Positions 39,154-47,778 of a stretch of DNA of 64,000 nt are shown piece after piece. How positions within the stretch are numbered: the stretch's first letter is position 1; each line of letters begins with the position of its first letter. The DNA lies in assembly GCF_016650695.1 (NCBI RefSeq), contig NZ_JAEKFH010000003.1, positions 516,001 to 580,000 on the forward strand, written 5' to 3'. The position numbers were made by a program, and so were the translations under genes. The notes under the pieces were generated by a model. The model searched no databases and was not told the DNA's origin. It saw nothing but the letters and a program-made list of their open reading frames with translations. This DNA is from Pseudomonas sp. TH41. Its GTDB lineage: Bacteria > Pseudomonadota > Gammaproteobacteria > Pseudomonadales > Pseudomonadaceae.

Positions 39154-40139
39154 GCTATGTCAGCGTCCAACACCTACAGAAAAACTACGCGGGCACCACC
39201 GTATTCAGCGACATCAACTGCGAGATTAAAAAGGGCGAGTTCGTCACCCTCCTTGGCCCGTCCGGTTGCGGTAAATCCACACTGCTGCGCTGCATCGCCG
39301 GCCTGACCTCGGTGGACGGTGGACATATTCTGCTCGACGGTGTCGACCTCGTTCCACTGAGCCCGCAAAAACGCGGGATCGGCATGGTCTTCCAGAGTTA
39401 CGCTCTGTTCCCGAACATGACCGTGGAACAGAACGTCGCCTTCGGATTGCGCATGCAGAAGGTCAACGCCGACGACAGCCAAAAGCGCGTCGCCGAAGTG
39501 CTGAAACTGGTGGAACTCAACGACTTTGCTTCCCGCTATCCGCATCAACTCTCCGGCGGCCAATGCCAGCGTGTCGCGCTCGCGCGCTCTTTGGTGACCC
39601 GGCCTCGGCTTTTACTGCTGGATGAACCGCTGTCGGCCCTCGATGCGCGGATTCGTAAGCACCTGCGCGACCAGATCCGTCAGATCCAGCGCGAACTGGG
39701 CCTGACCACAATCTTCGTCACACACGATCAGGAAGAAGCGCTGACCATGTCTGACCGGATTTTCCTGATGAATCAGGGAAAAATCGTACAAAGCGGCGAC
39801 GCCGAAACCCTTTACACCGCGCCAGTGGATGTTTTTGCCGCCGGCTTCATCGGTAACTACAACCTGTTGGACGCCGAAAGCGCAACCAAGCTGCTGCAAC
39901 GGCCGATCACCCACCGCATTGCGATTCGCCCGGAAGCCATCGAACTGAGCCTCAACGGCGAGCTCGACGCGCAAGTGCGCAGTCACAGCCTGCTGGGCAA
40001 CGTGATTCGCTACCGGGTCGAAGCCCGGGGCGTGGAGTTGGTGGTGGATGTGCTGAACCGCTCGGCGGCCGATCTGCATCCCGATGGTCAGCGCCTGGCG
40101 CTTTCCATCGATCCAACGGCCCTCCGTGAGGTAGCCTGA
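39150..40139 (+). CDS. ABC transporter ATP-binding protein
   Basis: A 329-residue ATPase with Walker A GPSGCGKST, Q loop MVFQSYALFP, signature LSGGQCQRVALARSL, Walker B LLLLDEPLSALD and switch H in FVTHDQEEA. The C-terminal part (about 250-329) is a TOBE-like regulatory domain. It belongs to the polyamine/iron/phosphonate (CUT1-like) group. It energises the two permeases encoded just upstream. Confidence 0.95.
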   Translation: MSYVSVQHLQKNYAGTTVFSDINCEIKKGEFVTLLGPSGCGKSTLLRCIAGLTSVDGGHILLDGVDLVPLSPQKRGIGMVFQSYALFPNMTVEQNVAFGLRMQKVNADDSQKRVAEVLKLVELNDFASRYPHQLSGGQCQRVALARSLVTRPRLLLLDEPLSALDARIRKHLRDQIRQIQRELGLTTIFVTHDQEEALTMSDRIFLMNQGKIVQSGDAETLYTAPVDVFAAGFIGNYNLLDAESATKLLQRPITHRIAIRPEAIELSLNGELDAQVRSHSLLGNVIRYRVEARGVELVVDVLNRSAADLHPDGQRLALSIDPTALREVA

Positions 40140-40173
40140 TGTCCTTGCTGATGTTGAAGAGAGAACTGCACTG

Positions 40174-40827
40174 ATGGCCCTGGCAATTTTTGATCTGGAC
40201 GAAACCCTGATCCACGGCGACTGCGCCACCCTCTGGAGCGAACAGATGGGCCGGCTCGGCTGGGTCGATCCCGAATCGTTCATGCGGCAGAACAACGATC
40301 TGATGGACGCCTACAGCCACGGCAAGTTGCGGATGGAGGACTACATGACCTTCAGCCTGGAGCCGATGATCGGGCGCACACCGGAAGAGGTCGACCATTT
40401 GGTGGGGCCTTGGGTGGAAGACTTCATCGAGCCGATCATCTTCAGCGACGCGACCAAAGCCATCGCGGCTCACCGCAAGGCTGGCGACCGGATTCTGGTG
40501 ATATCGGCGTCAGGCACACACCTGGTCCGACCGATTGCCGACCGCTTGGGCATTGATGAAATTCTCGCCATCGAGCTGGAAGTGATTCACGGGGTCTATA
40601 GCGGCCATACCGTTGGCACCCTGACCTACCGTGAAGGCAAGATCACACGCTTGCTGGAATGGCTGGATGCCGAAGAAGAAAACCTGGAAGGCGCGAGTTT
40701 TTATTCCGACTCACGGAATGATTTGCCATTGTTGCTAAAGGTGGATTTCCCACACGTGGTGAATCCGGATGCGGTGTTACTTGAGCACGCTGAAAAAGCC
40801 GGCTGGCCGATCCATCTCTGGAAGTAA
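40174..40827 (+). CDS. HAD-IB family phosphatase
   Basis: A 217-residue HAD hydrolase of the phosphoserine-phosphatase-like IB subfamily. Motif I is FDLDETLIHGD, motif II ISASGTH, motif III lysine in YREGKITR and motif IV SDSRNDLPLL. It probably removes phosphate from the product of the operon's phosphodiesterase, completing phosphate release in the cytoplasm; this is inference from gene order. It is the last gene of the operon, 34 bases after the ATPase. Confidence 0.9.
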   Translation: MALAIFDLDETLIHGDCATLWSEQMGRLGWVDPESFMRQNNDLMDAYSHGKLRMEDYMTFSLEPMIGRTPEEVDHLVGPWVEDFIEPIIFSDATKAIAAHRKAGDRILVISASGTHLVRPIADRLGIDEILAIELEVIHGVYSGHTVGTLTYREGKITRLLEWLDAEEENLEGASFYSDSRNDLPLLLKVDFPHVVNPDAVLLEHAEKAGWPIHLWK

Positions 40828-40836
40828 CCGAGATCC

Positions 40837-40938
40837 CTGTAGGAGCGAGCTTGCTCGCGATGGACGTGAACGATAACGCGTGCTGCCTGGTAAAATGCGC
40901 CGCCTTCAAATTCATCGCGAGCAAGCTCGCTCCTACAA
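40837..40938. repeat. REP palindrome pair, CGAGCAAGCTCGCTCC type
   Basis: Inverted copies (GTAGGAGCGAGCTTGCTCGCG and its complement) about 50 bases apart lie between the convergent HAD and quinone oxidoreductase genes, the usual position for REPs. Confidence 0.85.
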
Positions 40939-40941
40939 GGG

Positions 40942-41904
40942 TCAGGTCAGGCTTTCGTCGATCACCAACACCAACTTCCCCGCCACCTTATTGGTCGCCA
41001 ATTCAGCGAACGCCGCTTCCGCGTCCTTGATCGGAAAAGTCTTGGCCAGTTGCGGGCTCAAACGCCCTTCGGCAAACAGTGGCCAGACATGCTGACTGAG
41101 GTCGCTGAACAAATCCGCCTTGAACTGCTCGTCGCGGCTGCGCAGGGTCGAACCCAACAATTGCACGCGCTTGGCCAGCACCTGCGCCAGGTCCAGCTTC
41201 GCCTCACGCCCCCCCATCAGGCCGATCAATACCCAACGACCATCGCGGGCCAACAGTTTCAGATTCAGCGCGGCATAGTTACCGCCGACAGGGTCAAGAA
41301 TCACATCGAACGGCCCCAGGTCGCTCAAGCTTTCCAGATCCCCGGTGCGCACTGCACCGCCCTGCGCTCCCAGCGCTTCGCAGTAAGCCAAACGCTCGGC
41401 GGAACCGACGCTGACCCAGCACGGGTTGCCGAACGCCTTGCACAGCTGAATGGCAGCTGAACCAATTCCACTTGCTCCGGCATGCAGAAGAACTTTCTCT
41501 CCCGGTTTGAGCGCAGCCAGTTGAAACAAATTCAACCAAACGGTTGCGTACACTTCCGGAAGCGCCGCCGCTTCGGCCAACGACATTTCGTCGGGAACCG
41601 GCAACACATGCCGTCCGTCGACAACCACTTCCTCGGCCATCCCGCCCCCGGCCAGTAAGGCGCAGACCCGATCACCGACCCGCCAGGACGAGCCAGGACC
41701 CACCTCGCTGATCACCCCCGAACACTCAAGACCCAGCACCTGACTGGCTCCCGGCGGTGGTGGATAAAGGCCTGCCTTCTGTAACAAATCGGCCCGATTG
41801 AGCCCCGCTGCCGCCACACGGATCCGAACTTGTCCTACATCACACGCAGGACTCGGCTCTTCAACCCACGCCACTTGACCGTCAACGCCTTGCAATGCTT
41901 TCAC
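40942..41904 (-). CDS. NAD(P)H-quinone oxidoreductase, PIG3/zeta-crystallin type
   Basis: A 320-residue zinc-free medium-chain reductase. N-terminal GroES-like domain (VAAAGLNRADLLQKAGLYPPPPG; GLECSGVISEVG) and Rossmann domain with the NADPH loop LLHAGASGIGSAAIQL. The family reduces quinones one electron at a time or protects against them. The GTG start at 41904 follows GGAGG. It is monocistronic and divergent from prc. Confidence 0.93.
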   Translation of the reverse strand: MKALQGVDGQVAWVEEPSPACDVGQVRIRVAAAGLNRADLLQKAGLYPPPPGASQVLGLECSGVISEVGPGSSWRVGDRVCALLAGGGMAEEVVVDGRHVLPVPDEMSLAEAAALPEVYATVWLNLFQLAALKPGEKVLLHAGASGIGSAAIQLCKAFGNPCWVSVGSAERLAYCEALGAQGGAVRTGDLESLSDLGPFDVILDPVGGNYAALNLKLLARDGRWVLIGLMGGREAKLDLAQVLAKRVQLLGSTLRSRDEQFKADLFSDLSQHVWPLFAEGRLSPQLAKTFPIKDAEAAFAELATNKVAGKLVLVIDESLT

Positions 41905-42044
41905 AGTGCCTCCATAGTGAGTCTGGACTGAGCCCGTAGCGGTAGCGCCGGGCTTTCTTGCATTATGTGACCGGCCCTTTGGGGAACCGGCGACTTCAAA
42001 GACGGCCTAATATGCGTGATCAATTGTCCCCGCGTCGAATCAGC

Positions 42045-44126
42045 ATGAAGCATCTGTTCCCAAGCACCGCCCTCGCCCTGTTCATTGGTATCGGCCTGAT
42101 GCCGATGTCGAGCAATACGTTCGCAGCCAATAGCTGGGACAAGCTTCAGCCTGATCGTGACGAAGTGATCGCCAGCCTGAACGTTGTCGAGTTGCTCAAG
42201 CGCCATCACTACAGCAAGCCGCCGCTTGATGACGCGCGCTCGGTGATCATCTACGACAGCTACCTCAAGCTGCTGGATCCGTCGCGCAGCTACTTCATGG
42301 CCAGCGACATTGCCGAATTCGACAAGTGGAAAACCCAGTTCGACGACTTCCTCAAAAGCGGCGACCTGAACGCCGGGTTCACCATCTACAAGCGCTACCT
42401 GGACCGCGTCAAAGCGCGTCTGGACTTCGCCCTTGTGGAGCTGAACAAGGGCGTCGACAAAATGGACTTCACCACCAAGGAAACCTTGCTGATCGATCGC
42501 AAGGATGCCCCTTGGCTCAAGTCCACCGCCGAACTGGACGACCTGTGGCGCAAACGCGTCAAGGACGAAGTCCTGCGGATGAAAATCGCCGGCAAAGATT
42601 CCAAGCAGATTCAGGAAACGCTGACCAAGCGCTACAAAAATCAGCTGACGCGTCTGGACCAGACCCGTCCGGAAGACATCTTCCAGGCATACATCAACAC
42701 CTTCGCGATGTCCTACGACCCGCACACCAACTATCTGTCTCCGGATAACGCGGAAAACTTCGACATCAACATGAGCCTGTCCCTCGAGGGCATCGGCGCC
42801 GTGTTGCAGAGCGATAACGACCAGGTGAAAGTCGTGCGTCTGGTGCCGGCAGGCCCCGCCGACAAGACCAAGCAAGTCGCACCGGCCGACAAGATCATCG
42901 GCGTTGCCCAGGGCAACAAAGAGATGGTCGATGTGGTCGGCTGGCGTCTGGACGAGGTGGTCAAGCTGATCCGTGGTCCGAAAGGCACCGTGGTACGCCT
43001 GGAAGTGATCCCGGCCAGCAACGCGCCGAACGATCAGACCACCAAGATCGTCCCGATCACCCGTGAAGCGGTGAAGCTTGAAGACCAGGCAGTGAAAAAG
43101 TCGGTCCTCAACCTGAAACAGGACGGCAAGGATTACAAGCTCGGCATCATCGAGATCCCGGCCTTCTACCTGGACTTCAAGGCCTTCCGTGCCGGTGATC
43201 CGGACTACAAGAGCACCACTCGCGACGTCAAGAAGCTGCTGACAGAGTTGCAGAAAGACAAGGTCGACGGCGTGGTCATCGACCTGCGCAACAACGGCGG
43301 CGGCTCCTTGCAGGAAGCCACCGAGCTGACCAGCTTGTTCATCGACAAAGGGCCGACCGTGCTCGTGCGTAACGCCGATGGCCGCGTCGATGTGCTGGAA
43401 GATGAAAACCCGGGTGCGTTCTATAAAGGCCCGATGGCATTGCTGGTCAACCGCTTGTCCGCCTCGGCTTCGGAAATTTTTGCCGGCGCCATGCAGGACT
43501 ACCACCGCGCGCTGATCATTGGCGGCCAGACCTTCGGTAAAGGCACCGTGCAGACCATTCAGCCGTTGAACCACGGCGAACTGAAACTGACCCTGGCCAA
43601 GTTCTACCGGGTTTCCGGCCAGAGCACCCAGCATCAGGGCGTACTGCCGGACATCGACTACCCGTCAATCATCGACACCAAGGAAATCGGTGAAAGCGCC
43701 CTGCCGGAAGCCATGCCGTGGGACACCATCAAGGCGGCCATCAAGCCGGCGGTCGATCCGTTCAAGCCGTACATCGCGCAACTCAAGTCCGAGCATGACG
43801 CGCGTTCAGCCAAAGACGCCGAGTTCGTGTTCATCCGTGACAAGCTGGCGCTGGCGCAGAAACTGATGGAAGAAAAAACCGTCAGCCTCAACGAAGCCGA
43901 TCGCCGTGCGCAGCATGCCGACATCGAAGCCAAGCAGCTGGCCATGGAGAATATCCGTCGCAAGGCCAAGGGTGAAGAGCCGCTCAAAGAGCTGAAGAAA
44001 GAAGACGAAGACGCCATCGCGGCCGAGCCGGACCAGACCAAACCAGAAGACGACGCCTACCTGAGCGAAACAGGCCGGATTCTGTTGGACTACCTGAAAC
44101 TCAACACCGCGGTAGCCAAGCACTAA
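42045..44126 (+). CDS. prc: Carboxy-terminal (tail-specific) periplasmic protease Prc
   Basis: A 693-residue S41-family protease from the ATG at 42045, with a signal peptide (MKHLFPSTALALFIG…NTFAA). ATGs at 42012 and 41958 are alternatives. Order: N-terminal TSP domain, PDZ (about 235-325, SLEGIGAVLQSDND), S41 core with VDGVVIDLRNNGGGS, catalytic Ser in NRLSASASEIFAGA and Lys in GGQTFGKGTVQ, and a C-terminal DUF3340 helical region. In Pseudomonas, Prc/AlgO trims periplasmic proteins including mutant MucA. A strong terminator follows. Confidence 0.95.
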   Translation: MKHLFPSTALALFIGIGLMPMSSNTFAANSWDKLQPDRDEVIASLNVVELLKRHHYSKPPLDDARSVIIYDSYLKLLDPSRSYFMASDIAEFDKWKTQFDDFLKSGDLNAGFTIYKRYLDRVKARLDFALVELNKGVDKMDFTTKETLLIDRKDAPWLKSTAELDDLWRKRVKDEVLRMKIAGKDSKQIQETLTKRYKNQLTRLDQTRPEDIFQAYINTFAMSYDPHTNYLSPDNAENFDINMSLSLEGIGAVLQSDNDQVKVVRLVPAGPADKTKQVAPADKIIGVAQGNKEMVDVVGWRLDEVVKLIRGPKGTVVRLEVIPASNAPNDQTTKIVPITREAVKLEDQAVKKSVLNLKQDGKDYKLGIIEIPAFYLDFKAFRAGDPDYKSTTRDVKKLLTELQKDKVDGVVIDLRNNGGGSLQEATELTSLFIDKGPTVLVRNADGRVDVLEDENPGAFYKGPMALLVNRLSASASEIFAGAMQDYHRALIIGGQTFGKGTVQTIQPLNHGELKLTLAKFYRVSGQSTQHQGVLPDIDYPSIIDTKEIGESALPEAMPWDTIKAAIKPAVDPFKPYIAQLKSEHDARSAKDAEFVFIRDKLALAQKLMEEKTVSLNEADRRAQHADIEAKQLAMENIRRKAKGEEPLKELKKEDEDAIAAEPDQTKPEDDAYLSETGRILLDYLKLNTAVAKH

Positions 44127-44210
44127 GTTGTTACAAGCAAGGTGATGGCAATTTAATGCTGACTCTCCCCTGAGCGTCATTAAACAGTCATCATTCTGTC
44201 GTGAAATAAG

Positions 44211-44244
44211 GGACTGGGAGCTTTTTGCTCCCGGTCCTTTTTTT
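44211..44244 (+). terminator. Intrinsic terminator of prc
   Basis: A ten-base stem (GGACTGGGAG with CTCCCGGTCC, one mismatch) with a T-rich loop and a T7 tail. Confidence 0.9.
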
Positions 44245-44260
44245 ATCGCCAGAGAAAGCT

Positions 44261-46051
44261 ATGACCACGACAGAACAGCTGAGTGCCTTGAGTTCCATAC
44301 TGGCTCAAAGCGGCTTGCACAGCCTGTTCCAGCCGATCATTTCCCTCTCTGAAAGACGCATCGTCGGTTACGAAGCCCTCAGTCGCGGCCCTTCCAACAG
44401 TCCGCTGCACTCCCCTATCGCGCTGTTCGCCGTGGCCCGTCAGGCGGGGCGTCTCAGTGAGCTGGAAATTGCTTGTCGCGAGAGTGCTTGCCGGCGCTTC
44501 AGTGAGCAGCAACTGCCCGGCAAGCTGTTTCTTAACGTCTCGCCGGAATCGCTGCTTGAAGCCAGTCACCAACCCGGTCGCACCCTGCAACTGCTGCAGG
44601 ATTTCGGCATACCGCCTAGCCAGGTGGTGATCGAACTCACCGAACAGACCCCGACCGATGATTTCCAGCTGCTGCAAAATGCACTGCATCACTATCGAGC
44701 GATGGGGTTTTCCATCGCACTGGATGATCTGGGCGCGGGTTATTCGAGCCTGCGACTCTGGTCCGAATTGCGGCCGGACTACGTGAAGATCGACCGACAC
44801 TTCATCGACGGTATTCACCAGGATGCCCTCAAGCGTGAGTTCGTCGGCTCGATCCTGCAAATTGCCAAAGCCTCTCGGGCGCAAGTCATCGCCGAAGGCA
44901 TCGAGTTGCCGGAAGAACTCGCGGTGCTGACCGACATGGGCGTCGATCTGGTCCAGGGCTATTTGCTCTGTCGGCCCCAAGAGCATCCGCCCAGGGATGC
45001 TCGAAACCTGATGCCCAAACACGACAGCACCGCTGTAGCGCTGAACGAGGAAGGCAGCGACCTGAGCGCTCTGCTCAACGACCAACTGGCGGTGCCTCGC
45101 GATACGCCGACCGCCACGGTACTGGAAGCCTTCCGCCGTCAGGCCAACCTGAACTCACTGGCGGTGCTTGACGAGCAAGGCCACCCTTGCGGCATCGTCC
45201 ATCGGCATTCGCTGTCTGACGTCCTGCTGAAGCCATTTGCCACCGACCTGTTTGCCCGCAAGCCTATCAGTCGGTTGATGAGCGATGACTTTCTGGCTGT
45301 CGAACTGAGTCAATCGCTGCAACAGGTCAGCCGCCTCATCACCAGTCGCGCTCGACAGCGCATCGAGGAGGATTTCATCATCACCCTCAATGGCGGTTAT
45401 CTGGGATTGGGTCGGGTCATCGATGTGCTCAAGCTGATTACCGAACTGAAGATCCAGCAGGCCCGCTATGCCAACCCGCTGACCCTGCTTCCCGGTAACG
45501 TGCCGATCCAGCAATGCCTGACGCGACTGCTGCAACAGCAACGGGAATCGGTGATCTGCTACGTGGACATCGACAGCTTCAAACCCTTCAACGACATCTA
45601 CGGCTACGGCCGTGGGGATGAAGTCCTGCTGTGTCTGGCGCAATGTCTGAATGACCGCGTCGATCCGTCCCGCGACTTCGTCGGCCATATCGGCGGCGAT
45701 GACTTCCTGCTGGTGCTCGGCCCCGAGGACTGGCGCAAACGTTTGAACCAGCTGCTGGACGACTTCCAGAGCCAATGCCGACGTTTCTACCGCAATGAGC
45801 ACCTGGAAGCCGGCTGCTTCACCGCGCCGAATCGCCAGGGAATGCGGCAGGAGTTTCCGTTACTGTCACTGTCGATTGGCGTGGTGTATTTGCATCCACA
45901 ATCCTGCGAACAACTTGATGCGAGCCAGCTCGCGGAGATGGCGTCGCAGGCCAAGCACCACGCGAAAAATGTGCCGGGGTATAGCGTGCATGTGATTGAT
46001 AGTTTGGCGGTGCCAGCTGCCGAGGAAGCGTTGGCCGCCGGGCATCGGTGA
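44261..46051 (+). CDS. EAL-CBS-GGDEF cyclic-di-GMP protein
   Basis: A 596-residue soluble protein from the ATG at 44261 (AGAGAAAG upstream). EAL comes first (about 1-245), with YEALSRG, LNVSPES, IELTEQ, DDLGAGYSS, VKIDRHF, AEGIEL and QGYLL, so it looks active as a phosphodiesterase. A CBS pair follows (about 275-400), a possible adenine-nucleotide sensor. The C-terminal GGDEF domain (about 415-590) carries GGDDF, lacking the usual Glu at the fourth position, so cyclase activity may be weak and the domain regulatory. The domain order is the reverse of most bifunctional proteins. Confidence 0.92.
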   Translation: MTTTEQLSALSSILAQSGLHSLFQPIISLSERRIVGYEALSRGPSNSPLHSPIALFAVARQAGRLSELEIACRESACRRFSEQQLPGKLFLNVSPESLLEASHQPGRTLQLLQDFGIPPSQVVIELTEQTPTDDFQLLQNALHHYRAMGFSIALDDLGAGYSSLRLWSELRPDYVKIDRHFIDGIHQDALKREFVGSILQIAKASRAQVIAEGIELPEELAVLTDMGVDLVQGYLLCRPQEHPPRDARNLMPKHDSTAVALNEEGSDLSALLNDQLAVPRDTPTATVLEAFRRQANLNSLAVLDEQGHPCGIVHRHSLSDVLLKPFATDLFARKPISRLMSDDFLAVELSQSLQQVSRLITSRARQRIEEDFIITLNGGYLGLGRVIDVLKLITELKIQQARYANPLTLLPGNVPIQQCLTRLLQQQRESVICYVDIDSFKPFNDIYGYGRGDEVLLCLAQCLNDRVDPSRDFVGHIGGDDFLLVLGPEDWRKRLNQLLDDFQSQCRRFYRNEHLEAGCFTAPNRQGMRQEFPLLSLSIGVVYLHPQSCEQLDASQLAEMASQAKHHAKNVPGYSVHVIDSLAVPAAEEALAAGHR

Positions 46052-46060
46052 TTACCGCTC

Positions 46061-46130
46061 AAAAAGATCGCAGCCTTCGGCAGCTCCTACACCGATCTCC
46101 TGTAGGAGCTGCCGAAGGCTGCGATCTTTT
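46061..46130. repeat. REP palindrome pair, GTAGGAGCTGCCGAAG type
   Basis: A compact inverted pair (AAAAGATCGCAGCCTTCGG … CCGAAGGCTGCGATCTTTT), the same family as 28190-28289, lying about 20 bases before the IS1111-type element. Confidence 0.85.
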
Positions 46131-46232
46131 GATCTTGCCCTTGCGCCCTGTAATTGGATGGACTCGCCCAAGCCGAGGCGTCAATGCGCCACGGTGGCAG
46201 TCTAAACAGCCAACGACAGCGAGGGCGAGTCC

Positions 46233-47336
46233 ATGAAAAATCATAGTTCGATTGATCAATCCCTGTCTTCTTCCGATTTGTCGGCCTGCACAACCTTAGC
46301 GGTCGATCTGGCCAAGCAGGTCTTTCAGGTTGCCGGTGAAGATGTCCTCGGCCAGGTGCGCTACGAGCAGCGGATCAAGTCGCGCGAGGCGTTTTATGAG
46401 TTTCTCCACAAGTTACCGCCTCATGTCGTGGTTTTGATGGAGACCGGTCCGGGGGCTCAAGCCTGGGCCCGGCAGTTGCAAGAACAAGGCAATCTGGCGC
46501 GGATTCTTCCAGCCGGTTTGGTGGCCACGCATCGCAGCGGGCCAAAAAATGATCGCAACGATGCGCTGGCGATTCTGCGGGCTGGTCGCGATGAAAAAAT
46601 CTGCGCAGTACCGGTCAAAAGCGTCGCGGCGCTGGCAATGCAGGCGTTGCATCGCGCCCGTCAGGGCTATGTGCGTCGGCGCACGGCCGTCAGTAATCAG
46701 ATGCGCGGCCTGCTGCTCGAGCACGGCGTGGCCTTGGCGCAGGGCGATGTTGCGATCAGCCAGAAAATTCCGCGGGTACTGGAAGATGCTACCCAGCCGG
46801 TGCCGGGCCTGCTGCGTGAACTGATCGACGAACTGTTGGCCGAGTGGCGCCATTTGGGCGAGCGCATCAGCGTGCTGACGGGACGCCTGGAAGTGGCCGC
46901 CAACGCCGACATGACGGCGAAGCGACTGATGACTGTGCGCGGCATCGGCCCAGTCACGGCCACGGCACTGGTGGCCAAGGAAACCAAGCCTGAGCGATTC
47001 CCCAATGCCCGCAAGTTTGCCGCGTACTTTGGCATGGTGCCTGACCAGCACAGCAGCGGGGAGACGGTCCGGCTAGGGGATATGACCAAGCGAGGCGATG
47101 TTTATTTACGCAGCCTGATGATCCAGGGAGCCCATGCGGTGCTGCAACAACTACGACCTGATTCCCAGCAACCCGATGACCGCCGCTTGTTGCGCTGGAT
47201 GAGCCGGCTGGGCCGTAAGGAGGCTGCGATCAGGCTAGCCAACCGCAACCTGCGAATCGTCTGGGTGCTTTTACAGAATGATCAGACTTATCGTCGCCAC
47301 GCTGGTGATGGCCAGCAAGCGACAATGAGCCACTGA
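46233..47336 (+). CDS. IS110/IS1111-family transposase
   Basis: A 367-residue transposase. The N-terminal RuvC-like DEDD domain is shown by AVDLAKQVFQVAG (first Asp), VLMETGPGAQAWARQL (Glu) and KNDRNDALAI (Asp pair). The C-terminal transposase_20 domain has VRGIGPVTATALVAK, FAAYFGMVPDQHSSG and RLGDMTKRGDVYLRSLMIQGA with the conserved serine. The frame is intact. The ATG lies inside an end-type repeat, which suggests the end sequence could also regulate expression. Confidence 0.94.
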   Translation: MKNHSSIDQSLSSSDLSACTTLAVDLAKQVFQVAGEDVLGQVRYEQRIKSREAFYEFLHKLPPHVVVLMETGPGAQAWARQLQEQGNLARILPAGLVATHRSGPKNDRNDALAILRAGRDEKICAVPVKSVAALAMQALHRARQGYVRRRTAVSNQMRGLLLEHGVALAQGDVAISQKIPRVLEDATQPVPGLLRELIDELLAEWRHLGERISVLTGRLEVAANADMTAKRLMTVRGIGPVTATALVAKETKPERFPNARKFAAYFGMVPDQHSSGETVRLGDMTKRGDVYLRSLMIQGAHAVLQQLRPDSQQPDDRRLLRWMSRLGRKEAAIRLANRNLRIVWVLLQNDQTYRRHAGDGQQATMSH

Positions 47337-47589
47337 GCGACAGAGTTCTGTCACCGAGGTACTAACTGTCCGACCCTTTGCTGAAAAAAATTGACCCCAG
47401 GTAAGACCGGCGTGGATTGATGCCTAAGCTGCTACTGGCCTTCGAGGCCTGACCGTAATCGGCATACCACGAGCTTTTCCAATTTTGGCCAGAAGCCGAA
47501 GACGGCTTCCACGAATAGGCCTGATACATAGATGCAACGGGGCGACGGTTTTTCAAAAGCGGGTAGACAGTGGGGGGCGAGTCCATACA
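47337..47589. other. Non-coding 3' part of the IS1111-type element
   Basis: About 250 bases between the transposase stop and the right end. Elements of the IS110 family carry long non-coding ends, in some cases encoding a target-choosing RNA; the IS1111 group has it at the 3' side. No convincing ORF is present; a 99-codon reverse frame is judged spurious. Confidence 0.5.
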
Positions 47590-47720
47590 TAGCAGCTGGC
47601 GCAGCCTGCGTTCGGCTGCGCAGCAGTCGCAAACCCCACCTGCACGGTGCACCTGAAACACCGCATGTTCTGATTTTACGACTGCTGCGCAGCCGAACGC
47701 AGGCTGCGCCAGCTGCTACA
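47590..47720. repeat. REP palindrome pair, GTAGCAGCTGGCGCAG type
   Basis: The left arm at 47590-47629 and right arm at 47679-47718 are exact inverted copies of about 40 bases, opening TAGCAGCTGGCGCAGCC. Each arm holds an internal GCAGCC/GGCTGC palindrome. The IS1111-type element abuts the left arm. Confidence 0.85.
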
Positions 47721-47778
47721 AAACGTGCATATCAGCCAAAATTGCTTAACTGAACCGCATCTGGGAAAGCCACGGCAA

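Larger units (their letters stand above)
46153..47589 (+). mobile_element. IS110-family (IS1111 group) insertion sequence at a REP
   Basis: The element holds one DEDD transposase gene. It has subterminal inverted repeats: ATGGACTCGCCC at 46158-46169 and GGGCGAGTCCAT at 47575-47586, the layout of the IS1111 group. A second GGGCGAGTCCAT overlaps the transposase start (46223-46234). Outside the ends, left CTGTA joins with right AGCAGCTGGCGCAG to rebuild the beginning of a REP that continues at 47590, so the element appears inserted at the REP edge. The ends are inferred to within a few bases. Confidence 0.8.

Noticed and set aside
41931..41954. Attenuator-like hairpin AGCCCG/CGGGCT before prc
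   Set aside because: Only six pairs with a 12-base loop and a weak T run; no reason for attenuation in this leader.
41901..43634. 577-codon reverse frame opposite prc
   Set aside because: It is a codon-bias shadow of the S41 protease gene: low-complexity translation, no ribosome site, no domain.
47362..47661. 99-codon reverse frame in the 3' part of the IS1111-type element
   Set aside because: It crosses the IS end and the REP and has cysteine-rich, unlikely composition; the region is non-coding end DNA.
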